Origin: an uncultured Erysipelotrichaceae bacterium
GTDB taxonomy: Bacteria > Bacillota_I > Bacilli_A > Erysipelotrichales > Coprobacillaceae
Assembly (NCBI GenBank): GCA_900317015.1
Contig: ONFH01000135.1
Location: 1-26,865, forward strand
Direction: 5' to 3'
Length of the DNA: 26,865 nt
The position numbers and the translations under genes are program-made. How positions within the stretch are numbered: position 1 is the first letter of the stretch; each line of letters starts with the position of its first letter. Positions 15,663-22,538 of this stretch are shown here, piece after piece. The notes beneath the pieces were generated by a model that was not told where the DNA came from, searched no databases, and saw only the letters and a program-made list of their open reading frames with translations.

Positions 15663-16027
15663 TCATTCTTTTTCTCTTGTTTTAAGATCTCAATACGTTG
15701 TCTGATCTCTTCGATTTTTAAACGGATCTCTTTATGGATCATATTGGTCGTCAATTTTGCGATCAATAAACTGATCAACATGATCAAAGCGACGATCAAG
15801 ATGGCGGCATAAACAAAGAACATGGCATCTGTTAAGATGTAAAAAAGCAGTGATGCACATGCGAGTATGATGGCCGTCCGTAAAGAACGACGTCCTAGGA
15901 AATAGGTATAGACCGCATTTCGGGTACGTAGGTACGTATCTTCCAAGGATGCAATGACGCTTTCACATGTTTTGAGATCTAGTTCTGCAATATCAATATT
16001 TGTGTCAAGCTGCACTTTAAAAGGCAT
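15650..16027 (-). CDS. Small two-helix membrane protein of unknown function
   Basis: A 125-aa protein I do not recognise. Residues 1-50 are soluble and include the Asp/Glu-rich DTNIDIAELDLKTCESV and a DTYLRTRNAVYTYFLGRRSLR stretch. Two adjacent hydrophobic segments follow (IILACASLLFYILTDAMFF and VYAAILIVALIMLISLLIA), separated by almost no loop. A charged C-terminal helix (EIRLKIEEIRQRIEILKQEKK) could form a coiled coil. The start is the ATG behind GAGGTGATT. The frame is open a further 49 codons upstream, across the divergent promoters, which I reject. It is alone on the minus strand. Confidence 0.75.
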   Translation of the reverse strand: MPFKVQLDTNIDIAELDLKTCESVIASLEDTYLRTRNAVYTYFLGRRSLRTAIILACASLLFYILTDAMFFVYAAILIVALIMLISLLIAKLTTNMIHKEIRLKIEEIRQRIEILKQEKKNERMS

Positions 16028-16048
16028 AGTAATCACCTCACGTGGCCT

Positions 16049-16057
16049 ATTATACCA
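16049..16057 (-). promoter_or_regulatory. Extended -10 promoter of the small membrane protein gene
   Basis: Minus-strand TGGTATAAT is an extended -10 element about 20 nt before the ATG; no clear -35 was found. Confidence 0.6.
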
Positions 16058-16081
16058 CCGCTGAAAAATAATAAAAGAAAT

Positions 16082-16109
16082 TTGACTTGAGAGATTATTT
16101 GTGTATACT
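16082..16109 (+). promoter_or_regulatory. Probable promoter of the DUF5662-patatin-rluB genes
   Basis: TTGACT (16082-16087) and TATACT (16104-16109) are separated by 16 nt, 18 nt before the next ATG. Confidence 0.75.
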
Positions 16110-16127
16110 TTTAACAGGTGAATATAC

Positions 16128-16679
16128 ATGAACATATGGGGACATTTTTCAACTATTACAAGACATAAAATCAAGGTCGGACAGCTCTGCTTTAAGGTCG
16201 GACTTTATAAACAGGGATTGCTTCATGACCTTTCCAAGTATGCACCCGTTGAGTTTATGACCGGTGTGAAATACTACAAAGGAACCTATTCTCCTAATGC
16301 GGCGGAACGTCAGGAAAAAGGGTATTCCTTAGCATGGCTGCATCACAAAGGACGCAACATGCATCATTGGGAATTCTGGGTCGACTTTACCCATCAGGGT
16401 CCCAAAGGAGCGAAGATGCCTTATCGCTACTTATTAGAAATGTTTTGTGATCGTGTCGCCGCCAGTATGATCTATCAGGGAAAGAAGTATACTGACAAGT
16501 ATCCTTTGATCTATTATCAGGATCATCAAGCCTATATGATCATGAATCCAGAGTCACAGGCTTTACTCGAATACTTATTGACGTATTTGAGTGACCATGG
16601 CTTAGAAGAAACGATTGCTTTGATTCGTTCAAAGCATGGCTATGAAGATTATCCTATTGAAAGTGAGGCAAGAAAATGA
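16128..16679 (+). CDS. DUF5662 family protein
   Basis: The 183-aa protein resembles the DUF5662 family, seen mainly in gut Bacillota and of unknown function. It is rich in His, Tyr and Trp. The N-terminal GLLHDLSKYAP looks like an HD-type metal site, and HHKGRNMHHWEFWVDF adds four further His. Together these suggest, but do not prove, a metal-dependent hydrolase. Later text MPYRYLLEMFCDRVAASM and YLTYLSDHGLEE is helical. The ATG follows AGGTGA with 7-nt spacing. Its stop overlaps the next start (ATGA), so it is translationally coupled to a patatin-like lipase. Confidence 0.8.
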   Translation: MNIWGHFSTITRHKIKVGQLCFKVGLYKQGLLHDLSKYAPVEFMTGVKYYKGTYSPNAAERQEKGYSLAWLHHKGRNMHHWEFWVDFTHQGPKGAKMPYRYLLEMFCDRVAASMIYQGKKYTDKYPLIYYQDHQAYMIMNPESQALLEYLLTYLSDHGLEETIALIRSKHGYEDYPIESEARK

Positions 16680-17515
16680 TTGGAATTTTAGATGTTGGCG
16701 GGGGAACCCGTGATATTTATGGTGCAGGGATCAGTGATTATCTGTTAGAGCATCATATTTATATGGATTATGGCATTGGCATTTCTGCTGGTAGTGCCAA
16801 TCTGGCCTCTTATTTTGCGGGACAGATCAAACGTAATTATTACTTTTATATCGATTATCTTTATCGTAAAGAATATATGAGCATGAAGAACTTCATCAAG
16901 GATGGCAGTTATCTTGATTTTGATTACATCTATGGTGATCTTTCTAATCATGATGGGGAAAATCCTTTAGATTATGAAGCGTTAAAAAATAACCCAGCAC
17001 AGTTCAAAGTCTTAGCTTATGATGCCAAGACGGGTGAAGGGCATTATTTTACGAAAGATGATATGGCTTTAGATTCTTATCGCATCTTTAGTGCTTCATG
17101 TTGCTTACCGATCGTCTGCAAGCCAGTGGAGATTAATGGGGTTCCTTACTATGATGGGGGATTAGCCGATCCTGTACCAGTGCAGAAGATGTTAGATGAT
17201 GGCTGTGACCAGATCATCGTTGTTTTAACAAAGCCTAAGGATCTTGTGCGTAAAGCGGAAGATGATGAAACGAATGCAAAACTTCTTTCACTCACTGATC
17301 CATTAGCAGCCGAGAATCTACGTAAACGAGCACAGCGTTATAATGATGGTGTCGCTTATGCAAAAGAACTTGAAAAACAAGGCAAGGCCTTGATCGTCGC
17401 TCCTGATACGATCGGTGATATGGGCACTTTAACAAAAGATAAACAAGCGTTATATCTGTTATATCGTAAAGGATATGTCGATGGTGAACGCATTAGAAAA
17501 TTTTTAGAAAAATAG
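16676..17515 (+). CDS. Patatin-like phospholipase family protein
   Basis: This 279-aa protein has the patatin Ser-Asp dyad arrangement. The oxyanion loop is GGGTRDIYGAG (residues 8-18), the nucleophile elbow is GISAGS with Ser37, and the catalytic Asp160 lies in YYDGGLAD. It resembles bacterial YjjU-type patatins rather than secreted toxins; no signal peptide is visible, so it should be cytosolic. Patatins hydrolyse acyl esters of phospholipids or other lipids, but the substrate here is unknown. It overlaps the DUF5662 gene by 4 nt and is followed by rluB after 9 nt, so the three form one operon. Confidence 0.92.
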   Translation: MIGILDVGGGTRDIYGAGISDYLLEHHIYMDYGIGISAGSANLASYFAGQIKRNYYFYIDYLYRKEYMSMKNFIKDGSYLDFDYIYGDLSNHDGENPLDYEALKNNPAQFKVLAYDAKTGEGHYFTKDDMALDSYRIFSASCCLPIVCKPVEINGVPYYDGGLADPVPVQKMLDDGCDQIIVVLTKPKDLVRKAEDDETNAKLLSLTDPLAAENLRKRAQRYNDGVAYAKELEKQGKALIVAPDTIGDMGTLTKDKQALYLLYRKGYVDGERIRKFLEK

Positions 17516-17524
17516 AGGAAGTAT

Positions 17525-18286
17525 ATGGAACGATTACAGAAAATCATCGCTCAGTCAGGTTATTGTTCAAGACGTAAAGCAGAAGAATTGATCAGTGCTG
17601 GGAAAGTCACAGTCAATGGCGAAGTTGTCGATGTCTTAGGAACAAAGGTGACGGGCAAGGAAGAGATCTGTGTTAATGGACAGATCATTTCTAAGGAAGA
17701 AAAGAAATATTTCTTATTTTATAAACCAAAAGGTGTCGTCACGACGATGCATGATGAAAAGGGACGTCCTTGTGTGGCCGATTTCTTTAGTGAGATCGAT
17801 GAACGTGTTTACCCAGTTGGTCGTTTAGACTATGATACGACAGGTGCTTTATTCATGACGAATGATGGTGACTTTGCAAACTTAATGATGCATCCTTCAA
17901 GTCATATCGATAAGATCTATGAAGTGGTTGTTGACGGACATGTCAGCGAAGAAACAAAAAAATCCCTTGAAAGAGGGATCTACATCGAAGGCGTCAAGAC
18001 GCTTCCTTGTCGTATTAAGATCAACGGCTACAATGAAAATGTGACGATGTTAATGATCAAGTTACAGGAAGGTAAGAACCGTCAGGTCAAGAAGATGTTT
18101 GAAGCGGCGGGTCATGAAGTCAAACGATTACATCGTATGGCCATCGGTCCGGTCACTTTAAAAGGTCTTGAACCAGGGATGGCAAGACGTTTAACACCTC
18201 ATGAAGTGGGCGTATTAGTCAATCTTGCAAAGACGAAGAAGTCTCATCCGAAAAACAAAAACAGAAATAAAAGCAAAAGAAAATAA
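17525..18286 (+). CDS. rluB: Ribosomal large-subunit pseudouridine synthase (RluB/RsuA family)
   Basis: The enzyme isomerises a specific uridine in rRNA to pseudouridine. It has an N-terminal S4 RNA-binding domain (LQKIIAQSGYCSRRKAEELI) and the RsuA-family catalytic motif GRLDYDTTGALF with Asp102. ITEGKNRQVKKMF-like text (LQEGKNRQVKKMF) follows in the C-terminal part. Length is 253 aa, with a very basic tail of about 20 Lys, Arg and Asn residues. Bacillota members with this layout act on 23S rRNA, but RsuA-type 16S specificity cannot be excluded from sequence alone. Confidence 0.92.
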   Translation: MERLQKIIAQSGYCSRRKAEELISAGKVTVNGEVVDVLGTKVTGKEEICVNGQIISKEEKKYFLFYKPKGVVTTMHDEKGRPCVADFFSEIDERVYPVGRLDYDTTGALFMTNDGDFANLMMHPSSHIDKIYEVVVDGHVSEETKKSLERGIYIEGVKTLPCRIKINGYNENVTMLMIKLQEGKNRQVKKMFEAAGHEVKRLHRMAIGPVTLKGLEPGMARRLTPHEVGVLVNLAKTKKSHPKNKNRNKSKRK

Positions 18287-18291
18287 AAAAA

Positions 18292-18317
18292 GAAAAAGTC
18301 CTCGAAAGGACTTTTTC
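18292..18317. terminator. Bidirectional terminator between rluB and ferredoxin
   Basis: An 11-bp perfect stem (GAAAAAGTCCT and its complement, loop CGAA) has A and T runs on both flanks, so it can stop transcription of both convergent genes. Confidence 0.9.
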
Positions 18318-18329
18318 CATGTTTGAATA

Positions 18330-18515
18330 TTATTCAACTTCGATTGCTTCGACTGGGCAGCCTTCAGCTGCATCTTTTACAGAATCCATTAAATCAGCAG
18401 CGATGTCATCGCCTAAAACGTTTTCTGCAACACCGTCATCGTTTAATTCAAATACGTCTGGGCAAACAGCTGTGCATGCGCCACAACCGATGCAGTTTTC
18501 ATTTACTTTTACCAT
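18330..18515 (-). CDS. fer: Ferredoxin, single [4Fe-4S] cluster type
   Basis: A 61-aa acidic electron carrier. Cys8, Cys11 and Cys14 in CIGCGAC plus Cys53 in EGCPVEAI are the expected ligands for one [4Fe-4S] cluster. Cys18 in AVCPD matches the position that pairs in a disulfide in some single-cluster ferredoxins, but no second partner Cys exists here. The length is typical of monocluster ferredoxins. AGGAGG lies about 10 nt upstream. The gene is monocistronic between a promoter and a shared terminator. Confidence 0.95.
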   Translation of the reverse strand: MVKVNENCIGCGACTAVCPDVFELNDDGVAENVLGDDIAADLMDSVKDAAEGCPVEAIEVE

Positions 18516-18557
18516 AATAAGTAAAGCCTCCTTAAATATAAATAATTTACGCCTACA

Positions 18558-18585
18558 ATTATAACGTAACTAGTTGAATTTTGAA
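18558..18585 (-). promoter_or_regulatory. Probable promoter of ferredoxin
   Basis: Minus-strand TTCAAA (18580-18585) and TATAAT (18558-18563) have a 16-nt spacer. Confidence 0.65.
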
Positions 18586-18591
18586 AGTGTA

Positions 18592-18620
18592 TTTTCATAA
18601 TATTTGTGATATGGTATACT
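18592..18620 (+). promoter_or_regulatory. Possible promoter of the tail-anchored protein-cmk-der genes
   Basis: TATACT (18615-18620) is a good -10 element 18 nt before the ATG. The -35 candidate TTTTCA (18592-18597, 17-nt spacer) is weak. Confidence 0.5.
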
Positions 18621-18638
18621 AAATCAAGGTGATAAAAA

Positions 18639-19589
18639 ATGGAAAAAACACGTACAGATAAATATAAAAAATACCGTGAAGGCGTCGCTAACGGCGAAGA
18701 AACGGAAGTTAAAGATGACTATGATGAGGATCGTGATGACGACTTCTTATCCTTTATTCCTGGACAAAAGGAAGAAGAGGAAGAGGAGGAAGAATTACAT
18801 CCTTTAAGTTATGACACATTAAAAAATGATGAAACAGTGACCAACGCATTAAGAAATGCGAATGCGAAAAATGATTATGATACCAAGATGGATATCTTAA
18901 ATCGTTTAAAGGAAAACAAGAGTGATCGTGTGAACTTAGATCAGTTCAATACGACGAACTTGTCTGAAGGTCACGAAGTTGGTGCGAAGGGGGAGAGCGT
19001 ATCGCTTGTCGATAAGTTAGAGACGATGGATGACACATTTAAGAGTCAGCCAATCATCAAAGAACCAAAACCAGCGCCAGCGAAAAAGCCAGAAGTCAAG
19101 AAGCCTGAAGTGAAAAAGCCGGAAGTGAAACCAGAAGTCAAGGCGGAACCAAAAAAGGAAAACAAAGATCTGATCGATGAGTCTTCCTTCAAGACGCCGG
19201 TGATGAAAGAACATGAACCGGTCACTTTATCTCGTAAGGAGATCAAGGCTTTAAAGAAGCAGGAAAAGACTGCTCGTAAACTTGAAAAAGAAGAAGAAAA
19301 GGCCGCTAAGAAAGCTTTAGCGCAGCAGAAAAAGGCGAATGAACTTGCCGAAAAAGAAAAGAAGAAGCAAGCTGAACTCGCTCAGGAAAAAGCCAAAGTG
19401 GAAAAAGAGGCTTTAGAGAAAGCGGAAGTAAAACAGGAAAAAGAAGAAGCTTATGAAGAAAGAAGCAAGGACGTCAAAGTGAAGAAACCGCAACATTCCT
19501 TACTATCTCGTATTCTTGATCTGATTCTTATTATTTTAATTATTATTATTTTAGTCATGGTTGTATTTACAGCGGTGTCTATTATGTAA
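18639..19589 (+). CDS. Low-complexity C-tail-anchored membrane protein with PEVK repeats, unknown function
   Basis: A 316-aa protein I do not recognise. The N-terminal 60 residues are charged, with a run of Glu around residue 47. A soluble middle follows (about 60-145), then four PEVK units (151-168), a long Lys/Glu/Ala-rich helix likely to be coiled coil (about 200-280), and one strongly hydrophobic segment rich in Ile and Leu at the extreme C-terminus (about 292-314). No signal peptide is present, so the bulk should be cytoplasmic and anchored by its tail. It is 13 nt upstream of cmk. In Bacillus subtilis the region between fer and cmk holds ypbE, a LysM membrane protein with a charged cytosolic part; this could be a LysM-less positional counterpart, which is a weak inference. 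Confidence 0.75.
   Translation: MEKTRTDKYKKYREGVANGEETEVKDDYDEDRDDDFLSFIPGQKEEEEEEEELHPLSYDTLKNDETVTNALRNANAKNDYDTKMDILNRLKENKSDRVNLDQFNTTNLSEGHEVGAKGESVSLVDKLETMDDTFKSQPIIKEPKPAPAKKPEVKKPEVKKPEVKPEVKAEPKKENKDLIDESSFKTPVMKEHEPVTLSRKEIKALKKQEKTARKLEKEEEKAAKKALAQQKKANELAEKEKKKQAELAQEKAKVEKEALEKAEVKQEKEEAYEERSKDVKVKKPQHSLLSRILDLILIILIIIILVMVVFTAVSIM
19089..19142 (+). repeat. Four-unit PEVK-coding tandem repeat
   Basis: Codons for PEVK recur at 19089, 19104, 19119 and 19131, giving unit spacings of 15, 15 and 12 nt (PEVKK, PEVKK, PEVK, PEVK). Synonymous codons differ between units (CCA, CCT, CCG; GTC, GTG), so the peptide repeat is kept while the DNA has diverged. Confidence 0.85.
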
Positions 19590-19602
19590 AAAGGAGTTCT
19601 TT

Positions 19603-20265
19603 ATGAAAAAAATTAGTATTGCGATCGATGGACCAGCAGCTGCTGGGAAATCGACTATTGCAAAAAAAGTAGCCAGCAACTTAGGTTATACTTATATTGA
19701 TACCGGCGCAATGTATCGCTGTGTCGCTTACTATGCTTTAGCGCATAAGATCGATGTTCATGATCAGGCAGCTGTAGAAGGCATGTTAAAAGATGTGAAG
19801 ATCACAATGACACCAGAAGGACGTGTGCTCTTAAATGATGAAGATGTCACATTATCTATTCGTGAAAATGAAGTTTCTATGGGTGCCAGCGTTGTTTCTT
19901 CTTATCCAAAAGTTAGAAATTTCTTAGTTTCACAGCAGCGTGAAATGGCCAAAGGTGGAGGCGTCATCCTTGATGGTCGTGATATCGGAACGGTCGTTTT
20001 ACCAATGGCCGAATTAAAGATCTATCAGGTCGCTAGTGTTGAATGTCGTGCCAAACGCCGTCATAAGGAAAACTTAGAAAAAGGTATCGAAAGTGATTAT
20101 GAAGAAATCAAGAAGGAAATCGCCCAGCGTGATCATAATGATATGACTCGTGAATGCTCACCTTTAAAGAAAGCAGACGATGCCATTGAATTAGATACAT
20201 CTGATATGAGTATTGATGAAGTCGTTGCTCATGTGATGGATCTTGTTTATGAAAAAGCAAATTAA
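19603..20265 (+). CDS. cmk: Cytidylate kinase
   Basis: Cmk phosphorylates CMP and dCMP to the diphosphates. The 220-aa protein has the P-loop GPAAAGKST, the NMP-binding IDTGAMYRC, the LDGRDIGTVV motif and a lid region (AKRRHKENLEKG), with the extended NMP-binding domain of the bacterial type. The ATG follows AAAGGAG with about 6 nt spacing; an upstream in-frame start would lie inside the previous gene. der starts 16 nt downstream. Confidence 0.97.
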   Translation: MKKISIAIDGPAAAGKSTIAKKVASNLGYTYIDTGAMYRCVAYYALAHKIDVHDQAAVEGMLKDVKITMTPEGRVLLNDEDVTLSIRENEVSMGASVVSSYPKVRNFLVSQQREMAKGGGVILDGRDIGTVVLPMAELKIYQVASVECRAKRRHKENLEKGIESDYEEIKKEIAQRDHNDMTRECSPLKKADDAIELDTSDMSIDEVVAHVMDLVYEKAN

Positions 20266-20281
20266 AAAGGAGTGATGAGTG

Positions 20282-21589
20282 ATGAAGAGAGGAACAGTAG
20301 CTATCGTAGGTCGTGCCAATGTCGGAAAATCGACCCTCTTCAATCGTATCGTTGGAGAACGTGTCTCAATCGTTGAAGATACACCAGGGGTCACTCGTGA
20401 CCGTATTTATGCACGCGCTTCATGGCTCACCAGAGAATTTAATGTCATTGATACCGGTGGGATCGAGCTGGCCAAGCGTGATTTCGTCAAAGAGATCAGA
20501 ATGCAGGCAGAGATCGCCATCGAAGAAGCAGATGTCATCATCTTCGTGGTCAATGGTCGTGAAGGCATTATGCCAGAAGATGAGTTAGTGGCTCGTATCT
20601 TACAGAAATCTAAGAAGCCAATCGTTTTAGCGGTCAATAAGATCGATGATGTGGCTTTTAAAGACAATATTTATGACTTCTATGCCTTAGGTGTGGGAGA
20701 TCCAATTGCGGTCTCATCTAACCATGGGATCGGGGTCGGCGATGTTCTTGACCAGGTCATCAAGCTAATGCCAGCCATTGAAGATGATGAAGTGACCGAT
20801 GAGATCAGATTCTCATTGATCGGTCGTCCAAATGTCGGCAAGTCTTCTTTAACCAATGCCTTACTTGGTGAAGAACGTGTCATCGTTTCTAGTATTGAAG
20901 GGACGACGCGTGATGCCATCGATACGGCTTTTGAAAAAGATGGTCAGAAATATCGTGTCATTGATACAGCCGGAATGCGTAAGCGTGGAAAGATCTACGA
21001 GAATGTCGAAAAGTATTCGGTCTTACGTGCTTTAAGTGCGATTGAAAAGAGTCATGTCATCCTTGTCTTAGTCGATGGGGATACCGGTTCGATCTTACAG
21101 GATAAACATATTGCCGGTTACGCCCATGAATCTGGGAAAGGTGTCGTTTTAGTTGTCAATAAATGGGACCTTGTCAATAAAGATGAAAAGACGATGGCCA
21201 AGATGACAAAGAAGATGCGTGAAGAGTTCAAGTACTTAGACTATGCAAGAATTGCTTTCGTCAGTGCGAAGACTGGTGCTCGTGTCAATACGTTATTTGA
21301 TCTCATTAAAGAAGCGTATGACAATCAGCGCAAGCGTGTATCGACAAGCGTCTTAAATGATGTGCTGATCGATGCCCAGGCGATGAATCCAACAAGCAAC
21401 TTCAATGGGGGCCGTTTAAAGATCTACTATGGCAACCAGGTAGCTGTGACACCACCAACATTTGTGTTGTTTGTCAATGATCCTAAGTTCTTACATTTCA
21501 GTTATAAACGTTACATTGAAAACAAACTGCGAGAGGCATTTGGCTTTGAAGGAACACCAATTCACATCATCTGCCGCAAGCGTGATTAA
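20282..21589 (+). CDS. der: Ribosome-associated GTPase Der (EngA)
   Basis: Der is the double-GTPase factor for 50S subunit assembly. Two G domains are visible: G1 GRANVGKST, DTGG and NKID in the first; G1 GRPNVGKSS, DTAG and NKWD in the second. A KH-like C-terminal domain ends near FGFEGTPIHIICRKRD. The first G1 has Ala where Pro is usual. Length is 435 aa. The ATG at 20282 is preferred; a GTG codon directly before it (20279) is equally readable, with AAGGAG at 20267-20272. Confidence 0.97.
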   Translation: MKRGTVAIVGRANVGKSTLFNRIVGERVSIVEDTPGVTRDRIYARASWLTREFNVIDTGGIELAKRDFVKEIRMQAEIAIEEADVIIFVVNGREGIMPEDELVARILQKSKKPIVLAVNKIDDVAFKDNIYDFYALGVGDPIAVSSNHGIGVGDVLDQVIKLMPAIEDDEVTDEIRFSLIGRPNVGKSSLTNALLGEERVIVSSIEGTTRDAIDTAFEKDGQKYRVIDTAGMRKRGKIYENVEKYSVLRALSAIEKSHVILVLVDGDTGSILQDKHIAGYAHESGKGVVLVVNKWDLVNKDEKTMAKMTKKMREEFKYLDYARIAFVSAKTGARVNTLFDLIKEAYDNQRKRVSTSVLNDVLIDAQAMNPTSNFNGGRLKIYYGNQVAVTPPTFVLFVNDPKFLHFSYKRYIENKLREAFGFEGTPIHIICRKRD

Positions 21590-21610
21590 AGGGCAAACCG
21601 CCCTTTTTTT
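21588..21610 (+). terminator. Rho-independent terminator of der
   Basis: The stem AAAGGGC/GCCCTTT (21588-21594, 21600-21606) overlaps the der stop codon and runs into T7 ending at 21610. Confidence 0.9.
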
Positions 21611-21668
21611 GATGGGCTGTCAAGTCATTTTTATAAGAAAAAAAGCTACTTTTTTTAACATTTTCTCC

Positions 21669-21697
21669 TTGCAACGTACATCCTATTTTGGTATAGT
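21669..21697 (+). promoter_or_regulatory. Sigma-A promoter of hup
   Basis: TTGCAA (21669-21674) and TATAGT (21692-21697) have an ideal 17-nt spacer. An inverted repeat, GTACAT (21676-21681) and ATGTAC (21698-21703), surrounds the -10 region. Confidence 0.8.
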
Positions 21698-21726
21698 ATG
21701 TACAGTTTCATCGAGGAGGATTTTTA

Positions 21727-21999
21727 ATGAATAAAAAAGAACTTGTTGATGCAGTATCGGAAAAAAGAAACCTTACAAAGAAAGATGCAGAACTCTTAGT
21801 GAATACTGTATTTGATACAATGGTAGATAGAATGCTTGACGGAGAAAAAGTTTTAATTTCTGGCTTTGGTACTTTCAAAGTCAACAACCGTCAGGAACGT
21901 AAAGGTGTGTCTCCTAAAACTAAGGAAACCATCATCATTCCAGCAAGCAGAACTGTCAGCTTCAAACCAAGTAACAGATTAAAAGATGCTATGAACTAG
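21727..21999 (+). CDS. hup: HU family DNA-binding protein
   Basis: HU is the small dimeric nucleoid protein that bends DNA. The 90-aa product has the usual N-terminal helices (MNKKELVDAVSEK), the GFGTFKV turn and a beta-arm. The arm-tip motif, commonly RKGRNPQTGE in HU, reads RKGVSPKTKE here: the intercalating Pro is kept but neighbouring Arg, Asn and Gly are changed. The strong GAGGAGGA site 6 nt before the ATG and a good promoter fit a highly expressed protein. The last gene of the conserved cmk-der-hup order. Confidence 0.97.
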   Translation: MNKKELVDAVSEKRNLTKKDAELLVNTVFDTMVDRMLDGEKVLISGFGTFKVNNRQERKGVSPKTKETIIIPASRTVSFKPSNRLKDAMN

Positions 22000-22011
22000 A
22001 ATGAAACGATG

Positions 22012-22041
22012 AAAGGACTGAGAAATCTCAGCCCTTTTCTT
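22012..22041 (+). terminator. Terminator of hup
   Basis: The stem GGACTGAG/CTCAGCCC with one mismatch and an AAAT loop is followed by TTTTCTTTT. A and T tracts flank both sides, so it may also serve the convergent acidic-protein gene. Confidence 0.8.
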
Positions 22042-22047
22042 TTGGCC

Positions 22048-22428
22048 TTATAAAAGTGGTTCATGACTGCTCATCATATCGCCAAGAAAATCATAGGCGA
22101 GGGAGAGTCTGACGACTTTTTCAATCTCATCATAGTCCTCATCCTCAATCATATCGTCGAGTTCCTCTTTTGATACGATCTCTTTTCCCACAGCCTCATG
22201 AAGCTCAGATTCATAAAAGTCTAAAATATCTTCATCAGAGCGGTGGGAGACACGAATGCGTCGTTTGATCATTGAGAAGATGTCATCAAAATCAAGATCT
22301 TCCTCCTCGTCATCATAAAAGTCTTCATCATAGATCTCTTCGGCCCGGTCAGGGGCAAATTGTAAGAATGTCTGTAATGTTAATTGATAGACCTCGTCAC
22401 CAAGGTGCTCATAAAATTCATCTCTCAT
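22048..22428 (-). CDS. Highly acidic small protein of unknown function
   Basis: A 126-aa soluble protein I do not recognise. Asp and Glu dominate; an uninterrupted acidic block (EIYDEDFYDDEEEDLDFDD) lies near residues 41-59, followed by a basic MIKRRIRV segment and two predicted helices ending EKVVRLSLAYDFLGDMM. The start is the ATG behind an AGGAGG-like site; an upstream TTG in the same frame is rejected because it overlaps the -10 box. The gene is divergent from the zinc peptidase and convergent with hup. The start base may be off by one. Confidence 0.7.
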   Translation of the reverse strand: MRDEFYEHLGDEVYQLTLQTFLQFAPDRAEEIYDEDFYDDEEEDLDFDDIFSMIKRRIRVSHRSDEDILDFYESELHEAVGKEIVSKEELDDMIEDEDYDEIEKVVRLSLAYDFLGDMMSSHEPLL

Positions 22429-22446
22429 AGTGATCCTCCTGTCTCT

Positions 22447-22452
22447 ATTATA
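22447..22452 (-). promoter_or_regulatory. -10 element for the acidic protein gene
   Basis: Minus-strand TATAAT in the context GCTATAATAG lies about 18 nt before the ATG. No convincing -35 was found. Confidence 0.5.
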
Positions 22453-22505
22453 GCGCAAACGATGATTTTTTAATCACGTACATATTAAAGACATAATTCA
22501 TGTGC

Positions 22506-22511
22506 TATAAT
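22506..22511 (+). promoter_or_regulatory. -10 element for the zinc peptidase gene
   Basis: TATAAT in the context GCTATAATAG lies about 27 nt before the ATG; the -35 region is poor. The same 10-nt context occurs in the divergent promoter. Confidence 0.5.
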
Positions 22512-22538
22512 AGCCTCAATAAAAAGGAGAGAGATACT

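Noticed and set aside
16028..16174. N-terminal 49-residue extension of the small membrane protein
   Set aside because: It would cross both divergent promoters and the neighbouring gene's start. The internal ATG has a good ribosome binding site.
18319..18564. Plus-strand open frames opposite ferredoxin
   Set aside because: They mirror the ferredoxin coding strand, have no Shine-Dalgarno site and begin inside a terminator.
19017..19246. Minus-strand frames rich in Phe and Trp opposite the PEVK gene
   Set aside because: Their composition is the reverse complement of Lys/Glu/Pro codons, and no start signals are present.
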